A DNA stretch of 18,585 nt from the NCBI GenBank assembly GCA_003242605.1, contig QGUZ01000078.1, positions 1 through 18,585 on the forward strand, read 5' to 3'. How positions within the stretch are numbered: the stretch's first letter is position 1; every line of letters begins with the position of its first letter. This DNA is from Actinomycetota bacterium. GTDB lineage: Bacteria; Actinomycetota; Actinomycetes; Streptosporangiales; Streptosporangiaceae. The translations under genes were made by a program, and so were the position numbers. Shown one piece after another: positions 5,586 through 12,900 of the stretch. The notes beneath the pieces are model-generated. The model was not told where the DNA came from. It was given only the letters and a program-made list of their open reading frames with translations, and did not search any database.

Positions 5586-7298
5586 TCAGCGCAGCGCGCG
5601 GTTCACCGCCGACAGCACCGCCTTGAGCGACGCGGTGACGGTGTTGTGGTCGATGCCCACGCCCCACAGCGTCTTGTCGCCCACCTGGCACTCGATGTAG
5701 GCGGCGGCGCGGGCGTCGCTGCCGGAGCTCATCGCGTGCTCGGTGTAGTCGAGGACGCGGACGTCGACGCCGACCGTGCTCAGCGCGTCCACGAACGCCG
5801 AGATCGGACCGTTGCCGATGCCGCGGATCTCGCGGATCTCGCCGTCGATCCGGATGTCGGCGCTGATCTTGTCCTTCTCGTCGACGGTCGCCTCGCTGCG
5901 GTGGGCGAGCAGGCCGAACCGGCCCCACGGCTTCTCCGGGGTCGGCAGGTACTCGTCGGAGAAGATCTGCCACATCTCCTCCGGGGTGACCTCGCCGCCC
6001 TCGGCGTCGGTGCGCGCCTGGATCACCCGGGAGAACTCGATCTGCAGCCGCCGCGGCAGGTCGAGCCCGTGCTCGGTCTTCATGATGTAGGCGACGCCGC
6101 CCTTGCCGGACTGGCTGTTGACCCGGATCACCGCCTCGTAGGTGCGGCCCACGTCCTTGGGGTCGATCGGCAGGTACGGCACCTCCCAGCGGAACTCGCT
6201 CACCGGCACGCCCGCGGCGGCGGCGTCCCGCTCCAGGTGCTCGAAGCCCTTCTTGATCGCGTCCTGGTGGGAGCCGGAGAACGCGGTGTAGACGAGGTCG
6301 CCGCCGTACGGGTGGCGGGGGTGCACCGGGAGCTGGTTGCAGTACTCGACCACCCGGCGGATCTCGTCGATGTCGGAGAAGTCCAGCTCGGGGTCGATGC
6401 CCTGGGAGAACAGGTTCATGCCGAGGGTCACCAGGCAGACGTTGCCGGTGCGCTCGCCGTTGCCGAACAGGCAGCCCTCGATCCGGTCGGCGCCGGCCAT
6501 GTAGCCGAGCTCGGCGGCGGCGACGGCGGTGCCGCGGTCGTTGTGCGGGTGCAGCGACAGCACGATCGAGTCGCGGCGGGCCAGGTTGCGGTGCATCCAC
6601 TCGATCTGGTCCGCGTACACGTTCGGCGTCGCCATCTCCACGGTCGCCGGCAGGTTGATGATCACCTTCTTCTCCGGGGTGGGCTCCCAGACGTCGGTGA
6701 CCGCGTTGCACACCTCGACCGCGTACTCGAGCTCGGTGCCGGTGAACGACTCCGGCGAGTACTGCAGGAAGATCTCGGTGTCGCCCATGTCCTCGGCGAG
6801 CTTCTTGCACAGCTTGGCGCCCTCGACCGCGATCGCGGTGATGCCGTCCTTGTCCTTGCCGAAGACCACCCGGCGCTGCAGCGTGGAGGTCGAGTTGTAC
6901 AGGTGGACGATCGCCTGCTTGGCGCCGCGCAGCGACTCGAAGGTGCGCTCGATCAGCTCCGGCCGGGCCTGGGTGAGGACCTGGATGACGACGTCATCGG
7001 GGATGCGGTCCTCCTCGATGATCAGCCGGATGAAGTCGTAGTCGGTCTGGGACGCCGCGGGGAAACCGACCTCGATCTCCTTGAACCCCATGCGTACCAG
7101 CAGCTCGAACATCTTGAGCTTGCGGGTCGAGTCCATGGGGTCGATCAGCGCCTGGTTGCCGTCCCGGAGGTCGACCGCGCACCACTTGGGGGCCTTGGTG
7201 ATCACCTTGTTCGGCCAGGTGCGGTCGGGCAGGTCGATCGGCTTGAACGGACGGTACCGGTGGAACGGCATCCTGCTGGGCTGCTGCTGCGGAAACAT
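5586..7298 (-). CDS. leuA: 2-isopropylmalate synthase
   Basis: A 570-aa enzyme for the first committed step of leucine synthesis: acetyl-CoA plus 2-ketoisovalerate gives 2-isopropylmalate. The catalytic HMGL-type TIM barrel fills about residues 30-330: DLRDGNQAL (43-51, metal-binding Asp 46), LHPHNDRGT (H250, H252, N253) and FGNGERTGNV (278-287). A linker follows with EEMWQIFSDEYLPTPEKP, then the LeuA regulatory domain (about 440-565) with IDGEIREIRGIGNGPISAF, SSGSDARAAAYIEC and GVGIDHNTVTASLKAVL. Full length for the long actinobacterial form, which is leucine-inhibited in characterised relatives. The start is fixed by AAGGAG seven bases before ATG. Upstream is a Leu-rich leader peptide and alternative RNA stems; downstream is a terminator. 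Confidence 0.97.
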   Translation of the reverse strand: MFPQQQPSRMPFHRYRPFKPIDLPDRTWPNKVITKAPKWCAVDLRDGNQALIDPMDSTRKLKMFELLVRMGFKEIEVGFPAASQTDYDFIRLIIEEDRIPDDVVIQVLTQARPELIERTFESLRGAKQAIVHLYNSTSTLQRRVVFGKDKDGITAIAVEGAKLCKKLAEDMGDTEIFLQYSPESFTGTELEYAVEVCNAVTDVWEPTPEKKVIINLPATVEMATPNVYADQIEWMHRNLARRDSIVLSLHPHNDRGTAVAAAELGYMAGADRIEGCLFGNGERTGNVCLVTLGMNLFSQGIDPELDFSDIDEIRRVVEYCNQLPVHPRHPYGGDLVYTAFSGSHQDAIKKGFEHLERDAAAAGVPVSEFRWEVPYLPIDPKDVGRTYEAVIRVNSQSGKGGVAYIMKTEHGLDLPRRLQIEFSRVIQARTDAEGGEVTPEEMWQIFSDEYLPTPEKPWGRFGLLAHRSEATVDEKDKISADIRIDGEIREIRGIGNGPISAFVDALSTVGVDVRVLDYTEHAMSSGSDARAAAYIECQVGDKTLWGVGIDHNTVTASLKAVLSAVNRALR

Positions 7299-7336
7299 GC
7301 TTGTGCTCCTTGTCGAGGCGAACCTGACGGAGGGAA

Positions 7337-7473
7337 CCGGCGGCGACGCGCCCAGAACGGGAAAAGGGTTTCGAGAGATTCAGAGAGAAGTCGCCACCGG
7401 ATCGGGGCGGCCGACACGCATGGCTGTCACCGCGACGAGGGAGCCGACCTTTGTCACCGACCCTCGCCGCGGC
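7337..7473 (-). promoter_or_regulatory. leuA leader RNA with mutually exclusive stems (attenuator)
   Basis: Four segments in transcript order can pair. Arm 1 (7473-7461), inside the 3' end of the leader ORF, pairs with arm 2 (7441-7429) over 13 bp including two G-U. Arm 2 also contains GUCGC, which can pair with GCGAC in arm 3. Arm 3, CCGGTGGCGAC (7400-7390), pairs with arm 4, GTCGCCGCCGG (7347-7337), over 11 bp with one G-U. Ribosome stalling at the Leu codons would cover or free arm 1 and shift the balance. There is no clear U-tract after arm 4, so the output may be Rho-dependent or act at another level. Folding was done by eye. Confidence 0.6.
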
Positions 7474-7498
7474 AGCTAAGGAGCAGCCCGCGCAGCAT
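7454..7498 (-). CDS. leuA leader peptide (leucine-rich)
   Basis: A 14-codon ORF encoding MLRGLLLSCRGEGR. Four of 14 residues are leucine, three of them consecutive, and one uses CTT, a rare codon in such a GC-rich genome. It starts one or two bases after the predicted transcription start, so translation would be leaderless. Its 3' half forms arm 1 of the leader stem. This fits a ribosome-stalling leader peptide sensing leucyl-tRNA, as described for leuA in actinobacteria. A second mini-ORF (MRVGRPDPVATSL, 7421-7380) follows, of unclear meaning. Confidence 0.7.
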   Translation of the reverse strand: MLRGLLLSCRGEGR

Positions 7499-7505
7499 AG
7501 GAAGA

Positions 7506-7537
7506 ACGTTAGCAGATACCTGGGAGTGCGATGTCAA
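7506..7537 (-). promoter_or_regulatory. leuA promoter
   Basis: A perfect -35 TTGACA (7537-7532) and a -10 TAACGT (7511-7506) on the minus strand, with a 20-bp spacer. The spacing is long but the elements are clear. The predicted start, about seven bases on, coincides with the leader peptide ATG at 7498 and gives a leader of about 200 nt before the leuA ATG. Confidence 0.6.
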
Positions 7538-7644
7538 GGAACCCCCACCTTTGGGCGGCCATCCCGCCGCGCCACCGCGGTCGGGGATGCACCGCCGCGA
7601 CGCACACTCGACGGTCGAACTGCCGTTTCGCGCGTCCGACACAC

Positions 7645-7665
7645 CGGCGAGCACCGTGCTCGCCG
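7645..7665. promoter_or_regulatory. Perfect 21-bp palindrome, candidate operator
   Basis: CGGCGAGCAC and GTGCTCGCCG form 10-bp perfect arms around a single C at 7655. It lies about 240 bp before the kinase ATG and about 110 bp upstream of the leuA -35. A DNA-binding site for a dimeric regulator is likelier than a terminator because no gene ends nearby and no U-tract follows. The regulator is unknown. Confidence 0.4.
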
Positions 7666-7889
7666 TGCCCCCGATCGTAACCCATCCGCCCGTCTTGCGG
7701 CACCGTCTCCCGGTACGGCACGGCCACCGCGGCGCCCGCCGCCCCGCCGCCCGGCCCCCGCGCGCCGGCGGCGGCCCGCATCGCCCGCCTCGGCCGGGCT
7801 CTTCCGGCACGTCGGCGGCGCGCGCACCGGCCCCGCCCCGCCGTACCGCGGGTGCAGACGTTTCGGTGGCCGGGCGGGAAGGCGAGGGT

Positions 7890-7895
7890 TACGAT
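7890..7895 (+). promoter_or_regulatory. Possible -10 element of a leaderless kinase transcript
   Basis: TACGAT fits the actinobacterial TANNNT -10 pattern and ends nine bases before the ATG at 7905. No ribosome binding site lies at proper distance from that ATG, so a leaderless mRNA is likely. No clear -35 is visible. Confidence 0.35.
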
Positions 7896-7904
7896 CGCGT
7901 ATCG

Positions 7905-9962
7905 ATGGACGGTGCCCTCCTCGAGGGGGACCCGGACCGGGTCGGCCCCTACCGGATCCTGCGCCGCCTGGGCGAGGGTGGCATGGGGACCGTCTACCTG
8001 GCCGAGGCGCCGTCCGGGGAGCGGGTCGCCGTCAAGCTGATCCACCGGCGTCTCGCCGCCGACGCGGAGTTCCGGCGGCGGTTCCGCCGCGAGGTGGAGA
8101 CGGCGCGCCGGGTCGCCCGGTTCTGCACCGCGGCCGTGCTCGACGCCGACGTGGACGGACCCACCGCCTACCTCGTCACCGAGTACGTGCCGGGGCCGAC
8201 GCTGCTGGAGGAGGTGCGCCGGCACGGCCCGCTGCGCGGCTCCGCCCTGGAGGGGCTCGCGGTGAGCACGGCCACGGCGCTGCGCGCGATCCACGCCGCC
8301 GGGGTGGTGCACCGCGACCTCAAGCCGTCGAACGTGCTGCTGTCGCCGGTCGGCCCGAAGGTGATCGACTTCGGCCTCGCCCGCCTGCTCGCCGACGGCG
8401 CCACCCAGTCGATGCTCACGCTCGGCACGCCCGCGTACATGTCGCCGGAGCAGGCGCGCCGCGAGAAGGTGACGACCGCGTCCGACGTCTTCTCCTGGGG
8501 CGGGGTGGTGGTGTTCGCGGCCTCCGGCTCCCCGCCGTTCGGCAGCGGCCCCGGGCAGGACGTGCTCTACCGGGTGGTGCACGACGAGCCGGAGATCCCG
8601 CCGCTCGACGGCGTGCTCGGCGAGCTGGTGGCGCGGGCGCTGGCGAAGGACCCCGCCGCCCGCCCCACGGCCGAGCAGCTCGTCGACGCGCTGACCGCCG
8701 GGCACACCCGGCACCTCACCGCCCCGCTGCCGGCCCCGCGGCCGGGCGGGGCGCCGTCCGCCACGCCGTCGACCGTGCCGCCGGGCGCGGCGCGGCGGCG
8801 GTGGCCGGTACGCGCGGCCGCGGGCCTGGTGGCGACCGGCCTCCTCGCCGCCGGTGCGCTGGTCGCCCTGTCGGGCGGGGACGCCGCCCCGGCGGGACAG
8901 GGCCCGGCCGCCGCGGGCGGGCACCCGCTGCGGGGCGGCGCGACGCTGTACGTGCCGCCGGACGGCGACGCGGCGCGGCAGGCGCAGATCTGGGAGCGGG
9001 CGGGCCGGACCGCGGACGCCGCGCTGATGCGGGCGCTCGCCCGGGTGCCGCAGGCGATCCGGCTGGCCGGCGGCGGCCCGGACGAGGTCCGGCGCACCGT
9101 GCGGGACACGATGGCGCGGGCGGCGCGGCAGGACGCGGTGCCGGTGTTCGTCACCGACTTCGTGCCGATGCGCGACTGCCACAACGGCGGCGCGGCGAGC
9201 CCGGAGGCGTACCGGGCGTGGATCGACGGGGTCGCCGACGGCATCGGGGACGGCCGGGCCGTGGTCGCCCTGGAACCGGCCGGGCTGTCGCGGGCGCCCG
9301 GCACGCCCGAGTGCCCGCAGGGCGGGCCCCAGGCGCTGCGGCAGCGCTACGCGGACCTCGGCTACGCGGTGAACCGGCTGGGCGGGCTCGCCCGCACGGC
9401 CGTCTACCTCGACGGCGGGCTCGCCGGCTGGCCCTCGCTGGAGGCGTCGGCGGAGCGGCTCGCCGCCGCGGGCGTGGCGGGCGCGGACGGCTTCTACCTC
9501 AACGTGAACGGCCACCGGCCGACGCCGGAGTCGGTGGCGTGGGGCATCCGGCTCGCCAAGTGCGTGCACCTGCGCCTGTCGGGCGCATCCGGGTGCCCGG
9601 AGGACGCGCTGCGCGCGGTGCCCGACGACGCGGACGGCCTGCCCCGCTTCGTGGTCGACTCGAGCCGGAACGGCACCGGCGAGTGGCAACCGCCGCCGGG
9701 GCGGTTCGCCGACCCGCAGGAGTGGTGCAACCCGCCCGGCCGCGGCGTGGGCGCCCGCCCGGCCACCACCGGCACCGGCCACGTGCTGGTGGACGCGCTG
9801 CTGTGGCTCAACGACCCCGGCCGGTCCACGATGCGCTGCACCCGCGGTACGGCGGGCCCGGAGGACCCGGTGTACGGGGTGGTCACCCCGGACACCGGCG
9901 AGTGGTGGCCCGAGCTCGCCCTGGAGCGGGCGCGGAACGCCGTACCGCCGCTCACCGAGTGA
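7905..9962 (+). CDS. Receptor Ser/Thr protein kinase with extracytoplasmic GH6-like domain
   Basis: 685 aa in three parts. (1) A PknB-like cytoplasmic kinase, residues 16-265: glycine loop LGEGGMGTVYLA (22-33), K44, E63, HRDLKPSN (136-143, D138), DFG (155-157) and SPE (180-182); all key catalytic residues are present. (2) A Pro/Ala linker, RRR stop-transfer and one membrane helix (about 302-322). (3) Residues 343-685 resemble glycoside hydrolase family 6 (endoglucanase/cellobiohydrolase): PMRDC (421-425), YLDGGLAGW (501-509), FYLNVN, VVDSSRNGTGEW, EWCNPPGRGVGARP, WLNDPGRS and EWWPELALERARN. The catalytic acid Asp of the usual EPDSL is Ala459 (LEPAGL), and the Asp of the GESDG-type motif is absent (GRSTM). 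It is therefore probably an inactive, glycan-binding sensor domain. ATG 7905 follows a -10-like element. It ends in a hairpin shared with the convergent gene. Confidence 0.9.
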   Translation: MDGALLEGDPDRVGPYRILRRLGEGGMGTVYLAEAPSGERVAVKLIHRRLAADAEFRRRFRREVETARRVARFCTAAVLDADVDGPTAYLVTEYVPGPTLLEEVRRHGPLRGSALEGLAVSTATALRAIHAAGVVHRDLKPSNVLLSPVGPKVIDFGLARLLADGATQSMLTLGTPAYMSPEQARREKVTTASDVFSWGGVVVFAASGSPPFGSGPGQDVLYRVVHDEPEIPPLDGVLGELVARALAKDPAARPTAEQLVDALTAGHTRHLTAPLPAPRPGGAPSATPSTVPPGAARRRWPVRAAAGLVATGLLAAGALVALSGGDAAPAGQGPAAAGGHPLRGGATLYVPPDGDAARQAQIWERAGRTADAALMRALARVPQAIRLAGGGPDEVRRTVRDTMARAARQDAVPVFVTDFVPMRDCHNGGAASPEAYRAWIDGVADGIGDGRAVVALEPAGLSRAPGTPECPQGGPQALRQRYADLGYAVNRLGGLARTAVYLDGGLAGWPSLEASAERLAAAGVAGADGFYLNVNGHRPTPESVAWGIRLAKCVHLRLSGASGCPEDALRAVPDDADGLPRFVVDSSRNGTGEWQPPPGRFADPQEWCNPPGRGVGARPATTGTGHVLVDALLWLNDPGRSTMRCTRGTAGPEDPVYGVVTPDTGEWWPELALERARNAVPPLTE

Positions 9963-9998
9963 CCGCGGCGCCCGTGGCCGCCCGGGCGCGCCGGTCAC
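9959..9998. terminator. Bidirectional hairpin containing both convergent stop codons
   Basis: GTGACCGCGGCGCCCG (9959-9974) and CGGGCGCGCCGGTCAC (9983-9998) pair with two central mismatches around an 8-nt loop. The kinase stop (9960-9962) lies in the left arm and the stop of the minus-strand gene (9997-9995) in the right arm. There is no U-tract; it is likely a stem that limits read-through or protects both 3' ends. Confidence 0.55.
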
Positions 9999-12900
9999 AG
10001 CCTGCCGACCAGGAAGATCACCGCGGTCCCGAAGAGGAAGATGGCCAGCACGACGAGGGCCGGCACCTTGAACTCGCTCAGCGCGTTCGCGGTCCGGATC
10101 GGGTGCGTGGAACGGGCGGGGCGTTCCGGCTCCCGCGGCGGACCGGCCACCGGACGGCGGGAGCGGGGGATCGCCGGCATCGCGGACGGGCCGTAGTGGG
10201 CGAGCCAGATCTCGGCCCCGCCGTGGGCGACCACCGCCTCCAGCAGCGCCACCCGCATCCCCTGCGTGGTGTCGTCCCGTCCGGCCAGCTCCACCGCCCG
10301 GCGCAGGGTTCGCTCGTCGCCGTCGGCGAACGAGCAGCGGACCAGGTCGCGCAGGGCGCGGTCGAGCTCGTCGGGGGGGAGCACGCCGCTCAGCCGTTCG
10401 CGGAAGAACCCGTTGCCGATGAGGATGTCCCGCAGCTGCGCCCGGGCCCTGGCGTCCCCCTCGACCACGCGGGCGAGGCCGTCGACGCCCTGCCGTACGT
10501 CCGCGGAGGTCTCGGCGGTCCGCAGCCGCTGCACCAGGAAGGGGACGTTCTCCGACGGCCCCCGCTCCGCCACGGGCGCCACCGGCCGGGTCTCCGCCGC
10601 GGCCCCGGCGGCGCCGCCCGCCGCCTCCCCGCCGGACCGGACCGGCGGGAGGGGTGTCGTCGCGTCCGCGCCTTCCGCGGTGCTCCGCTCGGGCCGCGCC
10701 GCCTCGCCCGGCGTGGGCTGCGGTGTCGCCGCCGAGGCCTCCGCGGCCCGTTCCGGCCGGGCCGCCGCTCCGGGCTCGCTTCCCCCGGCTTCCTCGGGTG
10801 AGCCGGCCGCGTTCGACGGCGAACCGGCCTGCGTCCCGCCCTGGGCCGACGGGCCTGCAGAGCCCGATGCGCCCGCCCCGGCGTCCGGCCGGGCGCTTGC
10901 CGCCGCGCTCTCCGGCCCGCCGGACGTACCGGCCCCGGCGTCGCCCGGCCCGGTGCCGGACGACGGCGTGATCCCGGCACCGCTCGCCCCGGCCTCCGGT
11001 GCCGCGCTCGGCGACGTTCCCGCCCCATGCCGCCTCGGCTCCGGCTCCGCGGCACCGCCCGCATCCGCCGCTCCGCCCGGCGGCTCCATTCGCAAAGCCG
11101 TCACCGCCTCGTGCGGCTCGGCCTCCGGCTTCGCAGGCCCTGCGGACGCGCTCACCTCGCCGGGCGCCGTTGCGCTCCGCGGTGTCTCGGCCTCGGGGGC
11201 GGCCGGCCGCCCGGCGCCCGAAGCCGACGAGCCCGCCTGCTCGGCCGCCTCCGCCCCGCCATCCGCCGCTTCGCCCGGCGGCCGGTTCTCCGGGTCGTCG
11301 GCGGAGCCGGTCGCTCCGCTCGCCTGGGCCGCGCTCGCAGGCGAGCCGGTGGACGGCGCCATCGTGGGATCGGCCCCGCCCGCTCCGGCACCCGCCGCCC
11401 CACTCCGCGGCGAACCGGCCTGCTCGACGTTCGCGGCCCGCACGGCAGGAGCCGAACCCGGCACGCTCGCCGACGGCTCCTCCACCCGCGACGGCGACCC
11501 GGGCCGCGGCACGGAAGACGACGCCCCAGGCTCCGCCACACTCGTCCCGGGGCTCGCCACCCCGCTCGGCGGCGAACCCTCCGGATCGGACGCCACACCG
11601 ACGCGCTCCACATCCCCGGCCCCCACAACGGGCGCCGGACCGGACGCACTCGATGGCTCCGCCACGCTCGGCGGCGAACCCGTCGCACCGGGAGCCGCGC
11701 CCGTGCGCTCCATCCCCGCAAACCGCTCGGCAGGAGCCGAACCCGGCACGCTCACCGGCGGCTCCCCCGCCCGCGACGGCGCCCCGGACCGCGGCACGGA
11801 AGACGACGCCCCGGGCTCGGCCGCACTCATCCGGGAACCAGGCACCTCGCTCGGCGAGCTCTCCGGGTCCGGTGCCGACGCAGCCCGCTCCACATCCCTA
11901 GCCCGCACGGCGGACGTCGAACCGGGCGCACCGATCGACGGCTCCGTCGCCGGCGTCTGCGAGCCGGCACTCTCCGCCGCCACCACCGGAGGCGACGCCC
12001 AAGCCTCCGCAGCACTCGCCCCGGCACCGGCCACGCCGGTCGGCGGCGAACCCTGCGGCGCCGACCCGGCCCGCTCCACGTCCGCAGCCCGGACGGCAGG
12101 AGCCGGACCCGGCACGCTCGCCGACGGCTCCCCCGCCCGCGACGGCGACCCGGACCGCTCCCCCGCCCCGGCAGACCGCGATGCCCCGGCATCCGCCGCC
12201 CCGGTCCGCTCGTGATCCGGCCGAGGCCCGGATGGCGGCGGGCCGACGCGATCGGCGGCACTCGTCTCGGCCGGTGCCGCCGGGCCGGATGGCGGCTCGG
12301 CGCTCTGCGCAGGCCCGCTCTGCGCACCGCTCCAAGCGGCCTCGGGCGGCGGGGGTGTGGAACCGGCCGTCCGGGCGCCGGTGTCCACCGGCGGACTCCC
12401 CGGCGGCGGGCCGACGCGCTCGGCGGCGGGCGGCGGCGGGGCCGCGGGTCCGGCCGTGCCCGCCGTGCCGTACGGCCGCGGATTCCCCGGCGGTGCGCCG
12501 CTCGCCTGGGCCTGCGGCGTCGGGCGCCGCCCGGGATTCTCCCCGGGCGCCGCCGCCGCGGGCGGCGTGCCGGGCGGGGTCTGCGGCGGCGCGAATGGGT
12601 ACGGCTGCCGCCGGTGCGCGGGCACCCGCCGTTCCACGGTCGGCTCGCTGTCGCGCACCACGGGCCCGGCCACCCGGATGCCCTTGACCTCGGCGTACTT
12701 GAGGACGATCGCGATGCGCTCGGCCTCGCCGTGCCGCTCGTGACGGATGCCGATGCGGCGCAGCAGGCGGCGCACGCCCGTGGCCGCGCCGCTGCGGTAG
12801 GTCTCGAGAAGGGCGTCGGCGGCGTCCAGGTACCGGTCGCGGCCGGGCGGCGGGGCGGCGAGGTCGAGGCGGAAGTGGCTGGGCTGCAGGCCGCTGTGCC

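Larger units (their letters stand above)
7538..7904. other. Non-coding divergent region between leuA and the receptor kinase
   Basis: About 370 bp with no convincing gene on either strand; the long ORFs crossing it lack ribosome binding sites and resemble nothing known. It holds the perfect 21-bp palindrome at 7645-7665 and, at its right end, a -10-like TACGAT (7890-7895) for the kinase gene. The rest is C/G-rich low-information sequence. Confidence 0.5.

Noticed and set aside
5646..7904. In-frame upstream extension of the kinase ORF opposite leuA
   Set aside because: Antisense to leuA and then through the leuA promoter; the kinase begins at ATG 7905, just before its first domain.
10266..12215. 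649-codon plus-strand ORF opposite the repeat linker
   Set aside because: The minus strand has a continuous frame with recognisable globular ends and a membrane anchor; this ORF is the antisense of the Ala/Ser/Pro linker.
11440..12600. Possible CRISPR-like or non-coding repeat array
   Set aside because: Spacings are irregular but multiples of three, repeats are degenerate and the frame is open; these are coding repeats.
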